From positions 115,711 to 179,710 of the forward strand of contig JAJFIQ010000023.1 of NCBI GenBank assembly GCA_021774785.1: DNA of 64,000 bases. The letters run 5' to 3'. This DNA is from Emcibacter sp. (lineage in GTDB: Bacteria; Pseudomonadota; Alphaproteobacteria; Sphingomonadales; Emcibacteraceae). Position 1 is the first letter of the stretch. Each line of letters opens with the position of its first letter. The translations under genes and the position numbers were made by a program. The notes beneath the pieces were generated by a model that made no database searches, was not told the DNA's origin, and was given only the letters and a program-made list of their open reading frames with translations. This document shows positions 7,099-15,158 of this stretch, piece after piece.

Positions 7099-7277
7099 CC
7101 GCATTATTCAACTGGTTCATCGCGCTTGGTAGCTTCACCATCGACTTTATCATATCGGTGATGATTATCCCCGTGGTCTATCTGATTGCCTACGCGTGGA
7201 GCGAGAATAACCGCCTGTCATGGGTGGTGGCTATCTTGGCCTATGCGGTGTTCATTTCAATAGCTTGGTGGGGGTGA
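7095..7277 (+). CDS. Small phage membrane protein (60 aa)
   Basis: A 60-residue protein with two predicted transmembrane helices (about residues 8-33 and 42-58) and a short charged turn SENNR between them. The start overlaps the methyltransferase stop as ATGA, and the next gene starts three bases after its stop. The function is unknown; early membrane proteins of this kind can be exclusion factors, but nothing here shows that. Confidence 0.6.
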   Translation: MTALFNWFIALGSFTIDFIISVMIIPVVYLIAYAWSENNRLSWVVAILAYAVFISIAWWG

Positions 7278-7279
7278 AG

Positions 7280-8038
7280 ATGCTCTGGTTTCGATTACAT
7301 GCGAAGATATTACATGATCCGATAGTTCAAACGTTAGAACCTGAAATATACCGTTTTTACATCAACTGCCTTTGCTATGCAGCAGAGCGTGAGGAGGGTG
7401 GAAATCTAGGTGAAATCTCTGAAATTTCATTTGTGTTACGTGAAACAAAAAGTAGCGTTTCATCTGCGTTTCATGTTTTAGAAAAAGTTGGGTTGATTGA
7501 AACGGTTGGTGAAACGTTTCACATTCCTCAATGGAAGAAAAAGCAATATAAATCAGATACTTCCACGGAAAGAGTAAAGAAATATAGAGCTAAGAGGAAA
7601 CGTTCCAGAAACGTTACTGTAACGGCCCCAGAACAGAGCAGAACAGATATAAAAGATAATGATAAATCATTATCCAAAAACAGCGGTTCAAAATCCAGTA
7701 AGCAGAAAGGTTTAAATCGTGGAAAAAGAATTGATGCAGAGTTCGGAGAAGATTGGCATCTGCCTGAAAAATATCTTGCCTATGCCATCGGGAAGGAATT
7801 CACCAAACCAGAAATTGAAATTGAGTTTGAGAAGTTCACAAACTACTGGAAAGCAAAATCAGGCAGCAATGCCATCAAGCGGGATTGGCTTGCCACATGG
7901 CGAAGTTGGGTACTTAACGCTGCCGAGTGGCGTGGTGGTAACGGCAACAATCCAAACAGGCCATCAGGGGGTGGCGGAACTTCCGTCATTGACATCACAG
8001 CAGAAATCATCGCTGAACGAGATAGTGAGGTTGCATGA
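7280..8038 (+). CDS. Phage replication initiation protein (N-terminal winged helix, DnaT/organizer-like)
   Basis: A 252-residue protein starting at ATG 7280 behind GGGGGTGAAG. The N-terminal about 100 residues (LWFRLHAKILHDPIVQTL, then a helix with VLRETKSSVSSAFHVLEKVG) form a winged helix seen in phage replisome organizers. A basic Ser/Lys linker follows. The C-terminal part has LPEKYLAYAIGKEF and FTNYWKAKSG...RDWLATWRSWV, the DnaT-like segment found in replication proteins that load helicase. It probably binds the phage origin; an origin was not identified. Confidence 0.75.
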   Translation: MLWFRLHAKILHDPIVQTLEPEIYRFYINCLCYAAEREEGGNLGEISEISFVLRETKSSVSSAFHVLEKVGLIETVGETFHIPQWKKKQYKSDTSTERVKKYRAKRKRSRNVTVTAPEQSRTDIKDNDKSLSKNSGSKSSKQKGLNRGKRIDAEFGEDWHLPEKYLAYAIGKEFTKPEIEIEFEKFTNYWKAKSGSNAIKRDWLATWRSWVLNAAEWRGGNGNNPNRPSGGGGTSVIDITAEIIAERDSEVA

Positions 8039-8042
8039 ATCC

Positions 8043-8441
8043 ATGACCAGCCATTACGCCGATCCGCAAGATTATAAATTACCCAAAATTCCCGAACAGG
8101 ATATTGAGCTATGGGGTAAGACGTACATTCAGGGCATGGCGGCACTTGAACCGGCCCCGATTAAATCCATTGACGTGCTGGTTGGTGCATTGAAGGTCAA
8201 GCGGCCCACACAGAGGATGAGCGACAGTGATTTGAAGATGTTTCTCAAACTTACAGCCAAGTTTTTGCATGAAAGCGGCTATGGATATTTTGCAATAGAG
8301 CAGGGTATCAAAAATTTATTGATGAAAGACGAGGGGCAATTCTTTCCGACAGATCAATTATTGCAGAAATATATTTACCCGGTGAATTACAAACTCAAGC
8401 ACAAGATGAATTTGCTTGGCAGAATGTTGGAGAAATCGTGA
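8043..8441 (+). CDS. Hypothetical phage protein, possible helicase-loader partner
   Basis: A 132-residue protein from ATG 8043 directly after the replication protein. The sequence is mostly helical (IEQGIKNLLMKDEGQFFPTD) with no catalytic motif visible. The position after a replisome organizer suggests a replication accessory role, such as helicase loading, but it has no ATPase motif, so this is only positional inference. A TTG four codons upstream is a possible start. Confidence 0.55.
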   Translation: MTSHYADPQDYKLPKIPEQDIELWGKTYIQGMAALEPAPIKSIDVLVGALKVKRPTQRMSDSDLKMFLKLTAKFLHESGYGYFAIEQGIKNLLMKDEGQFFPTDQLLQKYIYPVNYKLKHKMNLLGRMLEKS

Positions 8442-8716
8442 ACATAGAGCATAAATGCCGGATAATCTGCCTGACCAACAAACAAGACCCTGATGCGGTT
8501 TCTAGGTGCTGGCACGGGCCAAAGCCAAAAGAAGCAGGTGACGGACCAGTGCTGCAATGGATGGAGTGGATCACAACGGTTGAGCGTAAACGAGAGGTGC
8601 GTACACCGAACAATGAAGATGAATTTCGCCGAGCCAATTTACAGCGGCAGATAGCCGAAAGCGAGCCGGGCAGAAAGAGACAACCGAGGTATAGCTGCGA
8701 TGAGGATCCGTTATGA
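8438..8716 (+). CDS. Hypothetical phage protein
   Basis: A 92-residue protein from GTG 8438, overlapping the upstream stop by GTGA. It is basic and Arg-rich in the C-terminal half, with N-terminal Cys/His residues (HKCRIICLT, CWHG) that could bind metal. No family is recognised. Its stop overlaps the next tiny gene as ATGA. Confidence 0.5.
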   Translation: MNIEHKCRIICLTNKQDPDAVSRCWHGPKPKEAGDGPVLQWMEWITTVERKREVRTPNNEDEFRRANLQRQIAESEPGRKRQPRYSCDEDPL

Positions 8717-8778
8717 CTCGTAAACAGGAAATAGCTGAAGTGCTGGAATATCTGAGGGAACTGAAAGGAAATAGCTGA
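8713..8778 (+). CDS. Micro-protein (21 aa) in the early operon
   Basis: A 21-codon frame, MTRKQEIAEVLEYLRELKGN and one further residue, starting in the ATGA of the previous stop and ending two bases before the next ATG. It would form a single amphipathic helix. Evidence is limited to the coupled junction and the tight fit between flanking genes. Confidence 0.4.
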   Translation: MTRKQEIAEVLEYLRELKGNS

Positions 8779-8780
8779 GC

Positions 8781-9374
8781 ATGGCGATTAAGGGAAGAAA
8801 ACGGGGTAAGGATATGAAGAAACGACCCACCACGAGGGAAGGGCGTAAGGCGTATGACCCTGGGACATTCAATGGGCTGTTGAAGAAAGCGGGTTTGCTT
8901 CAAGCGCGTTTAATCTGGGATGGTAAGGTTCCCCGTTTCATAAGCTATATTGACGAAAAAGAGATAGCGGTCAAATATGCCGAGTACCCGCTTGGGGTGT
9001 TGTTCGCCCGGCAGATTATAACGATCCGGCAACATGATGTGGGAATTGCGCTGGATAAATTCAGGAACTTTTCAGGTATGAGGTCGATAGGGATGTGTGG
9101 ATCGGGCCAGCAGGAATTTGTTGATCGGACAAATATGGAAGTTTTCCACCTTAATGATGAAGATGCGGCAATTCGTGCCACCGCGCGGTATCGGGAAGGG
9201 TGCAAAGCTATGACCGCCGCCGCCCGTCTAGAGGTGCTTAACGTGGCCTGTTACGGTGAATTGCCTCATTGGATTAACAGCAAGCAGAAGAATCCCGGAC
9301 TGTGGCATCTGTTGCATGGGCTGGATACGCTGGTGGAATGTTATGTGAAGGGTGGGAAGCGATGGGTAAATTAG
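8781..9374 (+). CDS. Hypothetical phage protein
   Basis: A 197-residue protein with a very basic N-terminus (KGRKRGKDMKKRP) and a C-terminal segment GLDTLVECYVKGGKR that is duplicated in the small gene ending at 9870. The helical middle (DEDAAIRATARYREGCKAMT) has no catalytic motif. The location just before the late promoter is where late regulators such as Q-type antiterminators often sit, but no Q family is recognised, so that is only a hypothesis. Confidence 0.55.
   Translation: MAIKGRKRGKDMKKRPTTREGRKAYDPGTFNGLLKKAGLLQARLIWDGKVPRFISYIDEKEIAVKYAEYPLGVLFARQIITIRQHDVGIALDKFRNFSGMRSIGMCGSGQQEFVDRTNMEVFHLNDEDAAIRATARYREGCKAMTAAARLEVLNVACYGELPHWINSKQKNPGLWHLLHGLDTLVECYVKGGKRWVN
9331..9364 (+). 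repeat. 34-bp direct repeat, copy 1
   Basis: A 34-bp stretch starting TGGTGGAATGTTATG and ending GGGAAGCGATG is identical to 9836-9869. In both places it encodes the LVECYVKGGKR ending of one gene and supplies the ribosome binding site and ATG of the next, so a gene-junction cassette has been duplicated. Confidence 0.85.
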
Positions 9375-9742
9375 GGGAAATATTGGAATGGGCAGAACGC
9401 GCAGCCAGTGGATTAACTGTGGAGGAACTAAAAGCAGGTCTGATATTGGCTCTGGAGAACGACCATCTAGTAGAAGCATTTACATTAGAACATGCTCTTA
9501 GGTTATCAGGCACATCGTCTACGCCAATATCTGATATGGGGGGTTTTTATAAGCAAACGGAACACCAACAATTTAAATTCAAGCGCTCTATATGGATGCT
9601 CTCCGAATATATTGGGGAATTGGATAAATATTCAGCAGTAGCCACTAAAGACGACCATCTAGAGCTGCTCTGTTTGAGCCACTCATTGAGGCAGAAGGTG
9701 GTCCAATTTGATTATTGGCGGCGGAAAGGAATGTCTGAATGA
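9362..9742 (+). CDS. Hypothetical phage protein
   Basis: A 126-residue protein from ATG 9362, overlapping the previous gene by 13 bases, with its ribosome binding site (GGGTGGGAAG) inside that gene. It is helical with hydrophobic heptads (LEEYIGE-like segments and LELLCLSHSLRQKVV). No family is recognised. Its translation start lies at the end of a 34-bp sequence that recurs near 9836. Confidence 0.55.
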   Translation: MGKLGEILEWAERAASGLTVEELKAGLILALENDHLVEAFTLEHALRLSGTSSTPISDMGGFYKQTEHQQFKFKRSIWMLSEYIGELDKYSAVATKDDHLELLCLSHSLRQKVVQFDYWRRKGMSE

Positions 9743-9870
9743 AAAATAACGCGAAACATATGACATACGAACAAGCCGAAGAACAGGAAATCTGGGATAA
9801 GGTAGAATTTGCAATACTGAATGGATTGGATGCGTTGGTGGAATGTTATGTGAAGGGTGGGAAGCGATGA
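9739..9870 (+). CDS. Small phage protein sharing a duplicated C-terminus (43 aa)
   Basis: A 43-residue gene starting in the ATGA of the previous stop. The first 27 residues (MKNNAKHMTYEQAEEQEIWD...) are unique; the last 15, GLDALVECYVKGGKR, match the C-terminus of the protein encoded at 8781-9374. It looks like a remnant or a partial duplication of that gene joined to a new N-terminus. Confidence 0.5.
   Translation: MKNNAKHMTYEQAEEQEIWDKVEFAILNGLDALVECYVKGGKR
9836..9869 (+). repeat. 34-bp direct repeat, copy 2
   Basis: The second identical copy of the gene-junction cassette at 9331-9364. Here the ATG at its end starts a 17-codon frame that leads into the AP2-domain region. Confidence 0.85.
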
Positions 9871-10129
9871 GTGAAATAACACAGGAATTTTTAAAAGACA
9901 GATTCCATCTGCTAATTTAGCTAATAGCAAGCTGAGCGCTAACAACTCATCCGGATATAGAGGGGTTTATTTTAATAAACAGGCCAATAGATGGGCGGCG
10001 GTAATAACTCATAAAAAGAAAAAACTTTTCTTAGGGTATTTTAGAAGCAGGCATAAGGCCGCAACGGCTTATAATAGGAAATCTACTGAGTTGTTTGGGG
10101 AGTTTGCATATTTGAATAAAATAGAATAA
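9867..10129 (+). pseudogene. AP2-domain DNA-binding protein fragment, in two frames
   Basis: A 17-codon frame (MSEITQEFLKDRFHLLI) ends at a stop at 9918-9920. A second frame, offset by -1 and without a usable ATG, encodes a clear AP2 domain through 10129: SGYRGVYFNKQANRWAAVI, KLFLGYFRSRHKAATAYN and a LFGEFAYLN ending, as found at the C-terminus of phage HNH homing-type endonucleases. The N-terminal HNH part is absent. A TTTAAAA heptamer at 9890-9896 is in the right frame to join both into an 87-residue protein. Decay of a homing endonuclease is the simpler explanation. Confidence 0.7.
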
Positions 10130-10153
10130 CATTTTTTTGCTGTTGACTTGTTA

Positions 10154-10182
10154 TTGACAGTACCTTAACGTGTCTCAATATT
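10154..10182 (+). promoter_or_regulatory. Probable phage late promoter
   Basis: TTGACA at 10154-10159 is followed after exactly 17 bp by AATATT at 10177-10182. It lies in the gap between early and late genes, and its predicted transcript would run into a terminator within about 20-50 bases, the arrangement of lambda PR' and tR'. Confidence 0.55.
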
Positions 10183-10205
10183 GATGATTTTATAGTTGTC
10201 TCCAA

Positions 10206-10236
10206 AGCCCAACCCTCACAGGTTCGGGCTTTTTTT
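10206..10236 (+). terminator. Terminator directly downstream of the late promoter
   Basis: The hairpin AGCCC-AACC / GGTT-c-GGGCT with a six-base loop is followed by a run of seven T. It sits between the putative late promoter and the HNH gene, so late expression would need antitermination. Confidence 0.75.
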
Positions 10237-10260
10237 ATGCCTAATTCAAAAGACTACAAC

Positions 10261-10641
10261 ATGCCCACATCGCCACCACACCCATGCACCACACCCGGTT
10301 GTCCTGAGTTGGTAAGCGGTGGCTCGGCATGTGACAAGCACCGTAAGCAACGCCGCAAGGTATCAGAAGCCCGCAGGGGTAGCAGACACAAACGCGGATA
10401 CGGTGCGCGGTGGGATAAGGAACGTAAAGCGTTTCTCAGGTTAAACCCCTTCTGTGTCATGTGTGGATATGATGACAAGGTAATCTTCGCAAAGGTAGTT
10501 GATCATAGGAAGCCAAAGAAGGGCGATGACCCTGCCTTTTGGGATAAGACAAATTGGCAGCCGTTATGTGCCACACATCATAATCAGAAAACCGCCAAGG
10601 AAGATGGTGGCTTTGGTAATAGAAAGAAGCGGAAACGCTAA
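10261..10641 (+). CDS. HNH endonuclease of the packaging module
   Basis: An HNH nuclease of about 126 residues. Zinc-binding Cys/His residues appear in CTTPGCPEL, CDKHRK and FCVMCGYDD, and the HNH core is VVDHRKPKKGDDPAFWDKTN followed by WQPLCATHHNQKTAK. In HK97-like phages an HNH protein next to the terminase stimulates cos cleavage. The start is taken at ATG 10261; an ATG at 10237 directly abuts the T-run of the terminator and would have no ribosome binding site. Confidence 0.85.
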   Translation: MPTSPPHPCTTPGCPELVSGGSACDKHRKQRRKVSEARRGSRHKRGYGARWDKERKAFLRLNPFCVMCGYDDKVIFAKVVDHRKPKKGDDPAFWDKTNWQPLCATHHNQKTAKEDGGFGNRKKRKR

Positions 10642-10724
10642 ACTCACATAGCTCTCAGTGTCCATATAAAGCCCATACAAGGCCATCATATTTTTTGAAC
10701 ACTATGGTCAAAAACTCACTTATC

Positions 10725-10830
10725 AAAGCCCTACCCCTACGGGGGGGCGGTCAAATCTCTATAGAGCGACCCTTCAGGGACCGCGTGTGTGGTGTTTCTT
10801 ACGTAACCGCGAATCTGAGGTAGGGGTGGT
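10725..10830. other. Candidate cos (packaging) site
   Basis: The gene-free stretch between HNH and TerS contains a run of seven G after CCCCTAC at 10734-10747. ACCCCTAC at 10733-10740 also forms an inverted repeat with GTAGGGGT at 10820-10827. HNH-TerS-TerL phages of the HK97 type often keep cos here, and the G-rich sequence with a following GGGACCGCG resembles that region in related phages as I recall it. The exact cut position cannot be derived. Confidence 0.45.
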
Positions 10831-10851
10831 GAAATAGGAAAGGTTAGAAAA

Positions 10852-11304
10852 ATGGCAAAGAAAAAACCTTCCAATGTCCACCTTTTGAATGGCAATCCTG
10901 GCAAGCGAAAGATAAATAAAAGTGAACCACAGCCAAAAAAGAAATTACCTTCATGTCCGGCCCATCTGTCTGGTCCAGCAAAAACCGAATGGAAAAGAAT
11001 AAGCAAAGAACTTTATGTTCTTGGTCTTTTGACAAATATAGACCGTGCGGCGCTGGCTGCATATTGTCAGGCTTGGGGTAGGTGGGTTACTTCAGAAAAT
11101 AATATAAAAAAGAAAGGCGTTGTATTAAAGGGCGCTAAAGGTGGTTATTACCAGAATCCACATCTGTCCATAGCCAATAGAGCTATTGATTTGATGTACA
11201 AATTCTTAACTGAATTTGGCATGACACCCAGCGCCCGGACTAAAATTGAAGTAAAAGATAATCCGAATGATAAAGAAGAATCGGATTGGGATGTTTATAG
11301 TTGA
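10852..11304 (+). CDS. terS: Terminase small subunit, P27 family
   Basis: A 150-residue P27-type small terminase, which recognises the packaging site and recruits the large subunit. The family pattern is visible: LLNGNPGKRK near the N-terminus, CPAHLSGPAKTEWKRISKEL, and GYYQNPHLSIANRAIDLM with a final FGMTPSARTKI. The stop overlaps the TTG start of the large subunit, so the two are coupled. Confidence 0.92.
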   Translation: MAKKKPSNVHLLNGNPGKRKINKSEPQPKKKLPSCPAHLSGPAKTEWKRISKELYVLGLLTNIDRAALAAYCQAWGRWVTSENNIKKKGVVLKGAKGGYYQNPHLSIANRAIDLMYKFLTEFGMTPSARTKIEVKDNPNDKEESDWDVYS

Positions 11305-13031
11305 AAAACGTCCTTTCGGTTAAAGTTCGCGCCCTTACTGATGAAATTACTTCATATTGTTTGGGGGTATCGGTTGGTGATATCCCCGCTTGTGAAATAC
11401 ACCGGGCTGCCTGTCAGCGACAACTTGATGACCTAGAACGCTGGGCGGCAAATGATAATGAATTCCCATATCATTGGGACGCACTGGCGGCTTATAAGGC
11501 TGTAAACTTTGTTCAACTCATGCCCCACATCAAAGGGGAATGGGCCGCCCGGAAAGAATTATTAAAACTTCAGCCTTGGCAAAAATTTATTGTTGGCGTT
11601 CCATTTGGTTGGTTACGCAATGATGATAAGACCAGACGATACAGAACAGTATTTATTTTGGTCCCCAGGAAGAATGGGAAATCATTATTAACATCGGCTA
11701 TCTCATTATATGCCGGATTTGTTGAAGGGGAAGAAGGCGCTGAAACCTATTCCGCTGCCACAACACGCGATCAGGCGAAGATTGTTTTCAATGACGCGGC
11801 CAAAATGGTCAAGAAGTCGGCGAAATTTCGTAAGAAGTTTGGAGTTAAAGCCCTAAAAACTGCAATTACTCAGGAAAAAACAGGGTCAAACTTCACCCCA
11901 CTTTCTTCTGATGCTCATACTTTGGATGGTTTGAACGTCCATTTTGCCGCCGTTGATGAGGTTCACGCACATAAAACACGTGATGTGTGGGATGTTCTGG
12001 ACACCGGCACCGGCTCACGATCCCAGCCGATGCTTTGGGGAATTAGCACCGCCGGATTTAATAAGCAGGGTATCTGCTATGAACAGGTAGAATATTTAAA
12101 AGCCATACTTTTGGGCGGCCATGAAGATGAAACTTATTTTGGAACAATCTTCACAATAGATGAAGATGATGACCCTTTTGATTTGTTAACCTGGGCAAAA
12201 GCAAACCCAAACTTAAATGTGTCCTTGAAATTAAGCCAGTTGGAAAGATTGGCAAAAAAAGCGCGGGTCATGCCGCAAGCCTTGAATAACTTTATGACCA
12301 AACATCTGAATGTTTGGATGGATTCCGCTTCATTATGGATGAATTCGGAAGCCTGGAAGGGATGCGGGGAAGAATTTGACCCTGAAACCTTGGCCGGGCA
12401 AGAATGTTATGGCGGGCTTGATCTGGCATCGACCAAGGATATTACAGCCCTTTCGCTGGTTTTTCCGTGTGAAGATGGGGTTAAGGTCATAACCCGTTAT
12501 TATTTGCCTGAAGATAGGGTTCAGGAACGGGTTGAAAAAAACAAGGTTCAATATGATGTTTGGGCGCGGGATGGTCTGCTGACATTAACTCCTGGCAATG
12601 TAACAGATTATAATTTTATAAAGCGTGATATTGGCGAACTAGCAGAAAAATATGACATTCGGGAAATTGCTTATGATCGGTGGAATTCCTCACAGCTTGT
12701 AAATGATCTGGTTGATGATGGTGCCAAGATGGTTCCGATGGGGCAGGGCTTTGCATCCATGTCGCCGCCATTGAAAGAGCTTGAACGGCTGGTGCTGTCT
12801 GGTGGTCTGAATCATGGCGGTGATCCGGTCCTAACGTGGATGGCTGGCAATCTGGTTGTTAAAGAAGATGAGGCCGGGAATTTAAAACCGGCAAAAAATA
12901 AATCTCCTGAAAAGATTGATGGAATGGTTGCGCTGTTAATGGCGCTGGATCGCATGACGCGGCATGATGATAAACCCACTTTGTCGGTTTATGAACTTCT
13001 GGCACTGGAAGATAAAAATGATGAAGAATAA
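11301..13031 (+). CDS. terL: Terminase large subunit
   Basis: A 576-residue packaging motor and nuclease of the P27-partner (YmfN-like) type. The Walker A-like motif VPRKNGKS is at 121-128, Walker B with the coupling Glu (HFAAVDEVHA) at 214-223, and the nuclease domain starts with YGGLDLASTKDIT near 370 (Asp 374) and ends near KIDGMVALLMALDR. It translocates DNA into the prohead and makes the terminal cuts. It begins at TTG 11301, overlapping the TerS stop. Confidence 0.93.
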   Translation: MKNVLSVKVRALTDEITSYCLGVSVGDIPACEIHRAACQRQLDDLERWAANDNEFPYHWDALAAYKAVNFVQLMPHIKGEWAARKELLKLQPWQKFIVGVPFGWLRNDDKTRRYRTVFILVPRKNGKSLLTSAISLYAGFVEGEEGAETYSAATTRDQAKIVFNDAAKMVKKSAKFRKKFGVKALKTAITQEKTGSNFTPLSSDAHTLDGLNVHFAAVDEVHAHKTRDVWDVLDTGTGSRSQPMLWGISTAGFNKQGICYEQVEYLKAILLGGHEDETYFGTIFTIDEDDDPFDLLTWAKANPNLNVSLKLSQLERLAKKARVMPQALNNFMTKHLNVWMDSASLWMNSEAWKGCGEEFDPETLAGQECYGGLDLASTKDITALSLVFPCEDGVKVITRYYLPEDRVQERVEKNKVQYDVWARDGLLTLTPGNVTDYNFIKRDIGELAEKYDIREIAYDRWNSSQLVNDLVDDGAKMVPMGQGFASMSPPLKELERLVLSGGLNHGGDPVLTWMAGNLVVKEDEAGNLKPAKNKSPEKIDGMVALLMALDRMTRHDDKPTLSVYELLALEDKNDEE

Positions 13032-13176
13032 CTTAGTATTTGATCTCATTGGCTTGGTTGGTTTGGGTATGATTGGCTATGGATTATGGGTGGTCTTCCC
13101 TCCAGTGGCTTTTGTGGTTGTCGGCTTTCTTTTATTGGGTTTGGCTATTGTTTTATCAAAGCCCAAGAAGGGGTAA
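13018..13176 (+). CDS. Small membrane protein between terminase and portal (52 aa)
   Basis: A 52-residue protein starting at ATG 13018 inside the end of TerL, with two adjoining hydrophobic helices (LIGLVGLGMIGYGLWVV and AFVVVGFLLLGLAIVL) and a basic tail. Small membrane genes at this place are common in HK97-like phages. The function is unknown. It ends three bases before the portal gene. Confidence 0.6.
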   Translation: MMKNNLVFDLIGLVGLGMIGYGLWVVFPPVAFVVVGFLLLGLAIVLSKPKKG

Positions 13177-13179
13177 TCA

Positions 13180-14379
13180 ATGATATTTGATAAAATATTT
13201 GGAGCGACAAGCACTCTTGCAAATCCTGATCCTTGGCTATTGGAAGCGTTCGGCGCTGGTCCGGCATATTCCGGGGAAGTGGTGAATATTAAAACCGCTT
13301 TAAAAGTATCCGCCGTCTTTTCTTGTATAAAGGTATTATCAGAAAGTATTGCTCAATTACCTATTCATCTTCTTCAAACGGATAAAAATGGGAACACTCA
13401 GAAAGCGATAGATCACCCTTTATATAGTTTACTGCATGATTTGCCCAATCCCAATATTACAGCCTTTGATTACAAACAAATGATAATGGTCAATCTTGGC
13501 TTGGGCGGCACAGATTATAATAGAATTCACCGCGACCGGCGCGGGCAAATTGGGGAACTTGAACCAATTGAGCCTTGGCGGGTAAGGATGCTTCAAAACA
13601 AAGAAACCCGTAATTTATTTTATGACCTTGATGGAAACGAAACTTTAGCATCGAGGGATATATGGAGAAATATAGGATTTAGTGCAAACGGTCTTCAAGG
13701 CTTGCCGCCAGTTGATCTCAGCAAAGAGGCTATTGGAATTTTGATGGCTGCGGAGCGCGCCACAGGTAAAATGTATAAAAATGGGGCCATCCCTTCGGGC
13801 ATTGTAACAACTGGGGAATCTGGCCTTACCCCCGATGCTCTAAAGATTCTAAAAAAGGAATTTGCCAGCCTTTATTCTGGTTCGGACAATGCGGGCGAAA
13901 CAGTTTTTCTTGATGCTGGGCAGGACTTTAAATTACTAAAAGGTGATCCTACAAAATATCAATTTATAGAAAATCATAAATTGCAAATCACACAAATAGC
14001 AGGACGATACCGCGTACCTCCTCATATGATAGGCGACTTAGAAAGGGCCACGTTCTCAAACATAGAACATCAAGCAATTGAATTTGTTGTTCATTCTCTT
14101 GGGCCTTGGCTTAAAAGAATAGAAGAAACTATTAGCCGCGATCTGTTAACCCCTACAGAGCGCCTAACATATAAAGCAAAATTTAATTTTAATGCTCTTT
14201 TAAGAGGTGACACTGAAAGTCGCAATGAAGCATATGTAAAAGCTATTACAAATGGTTGGTTAAGTCGAAACGAAGTTCGAGAGTATGAAGATTTGAACAA
14301 GGTAGAAGGTTTGGAAGTATTTTTAACGCCCATGAATATGGACAATGGGCAAGCTGAAAGGCAAGAAAATGAAGAATAA
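13180..14379 (+). CDS. Portal protein, HK97 family
   Basis: A 399-residue HK97-type portal, the dodecameric ring through which DNA enters and leaves the capsid. Family landmarks include VSAVFSCIKVLSESIAQLPI near residues 45-65, PLYSLLHDLPNPNITAFDY, a middle LLKGDPTKYQFIENHKLQIT and GRYRVPPHMIGDLERATFSN near 275-295. The length is normal for the family. It overlaps the protease gene by 11 bases. Confidence 0.94.
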   Translation: MIFDKIFGATSTLANPDPWLLEAFGAGPAYSGEVVNIKTALKVSAVFSCIKVLSESIAQLPIHLLQTDKNGNTQKAIDHPLYSLLHDLPNPNITAFDYKQMIMVNLGLGGTDYNRIHRDRRGQIGELEPIEPWRVRMLQNKETRNLFYDLDGNETLASRDIWRNIGFSANGLQGLPPVDLSKEAIGILMAAERATGKMYKNGAIPSGIVTTGESGLTPDALKILKKEFASLYSGSDNAGETVFLDAGQDFKLLKGDPTKYQFIENHKLQITQIAGRYRVPPHMIGDLERATFSNIEHQAIEFVVHSLGPWLKRIEETISRDLLTPTERLTYKAKFNFNALLRGDTESRNEAYVKAITNGWLSRNEVREYEDLNKVEGLEVFLTPMNMDNGQAERQENEE

Positions 14380-15058
14380 AAGTTGGTTTTCAATGGTTGG
14401 TATGGCTAACCATGCTGAAATTATGATTTATGATGAAATCGGGGTATGGGGCATATCCGCCAAAGATTTTGTTGATGAACTTAATGCACTTGATGTTGAA
14501 AAAATTGATCTTCGCCTGAATACGCCAGGCGGATCCGTTTTTGATGGAATTGCTATTTACAATGCACTGAAACGGCATAAAGCATCAATCACAGTTTATA
14601 TTGACGGTCTTGCTGCCTCTATGGGGTCAATTATTGCCTTGGCCGGTGAAACTGTTCACATGGCAGAAAATGCCTTTTACATGATCCATAACCCTTGGGG
14701 GTTTGCTATTGGTGATGCTTCCGAAATGCGGGGTCAGGCGGATGTGTTGGACAAGTTGGCTGGAACAATGGCCCGTATTTATTCCGAGTTTTCCGGAATG
14801 GATTATGACACGGTTATTGCCGCTATGGATGCGGAAACCTGGTATGGGGCTGAAGATGCCCTTGAAGCGGGGTTTATCACTGAAATTGATGAAGGTCATA
14901 AAATAGCAGCATACAGCGACCTTGACCGTTTTAAATTTAAACATACACCAGAAATTAAATCTCCTGGCCCGGATCTTACTGAAGTTGATGGCGCGGAAAA
15001 TCGTGAATTTTTGGCAAGAAAATATGCAGAAAGACGTGTTCAACTTCACGAACGTTAA
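14369..15058 (+). CDS. Prohead maturation protease, ClpP-like (S14/S49-type)
   Basis: A 229-residue ClpP-fold head protease. Visible elements are LRLNTPGGSVFDGIAIYNAL near 45-65, the catalytic Ser in GLAASMGSIIALAG near 76-90, the catalytic His in FYMIHNPWG near 105, and an Asp in AAMDAETWYG. It cleaves the capsid scaffold/delta domain during maturation. ATG 14369 is preferred over an upstream ATG at 14345 because AAAGGCAAG precedes it. A terminator follows the gene. Confidence 0.9.
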   Translation: MKNKSWFSMVGMANHAEIMIYDEIGVWGISAKDFVDELNALDVEKIDLRLNTPGGSVFDGIAIYNALKRHKASITVYIDGLAASMGSIIALAGETVHMAENAFYMIHNPWGFAIGDASEMRGQADVLDKLAGTMARIYSEFSGMDYDTVIAAMDAETWYGAEDALEAGFITEIDEGHKIAAYSDLDRFKFKHTPEIKSPGPDLTEVDGAENREFLARKYAERRVQLHER

Positions 15059-15100
15059 AAACTGCTAACCAAACGCTAGGCCAAGCGGGTCTACGTAAAA

Positions 15101-15131
15101 AAGCCCCCCATAATTGGGAGGCTTTTTTTTT
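15101..15131 (+). terminator. Terminator between protease and capsid genes
   Basis: The stem AAGCCCCCCA/TGGGAGGCTT (one mismatch) with a four-base loop runs into nine T. It may lower readthrough or be overridden by antitermination; the capsid gene may have its own promoter, though none was identified. Confidence 0.8.
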
Positions 15132-15158
15132 GAAACCAGCAAACAAAAGGATTCAACC

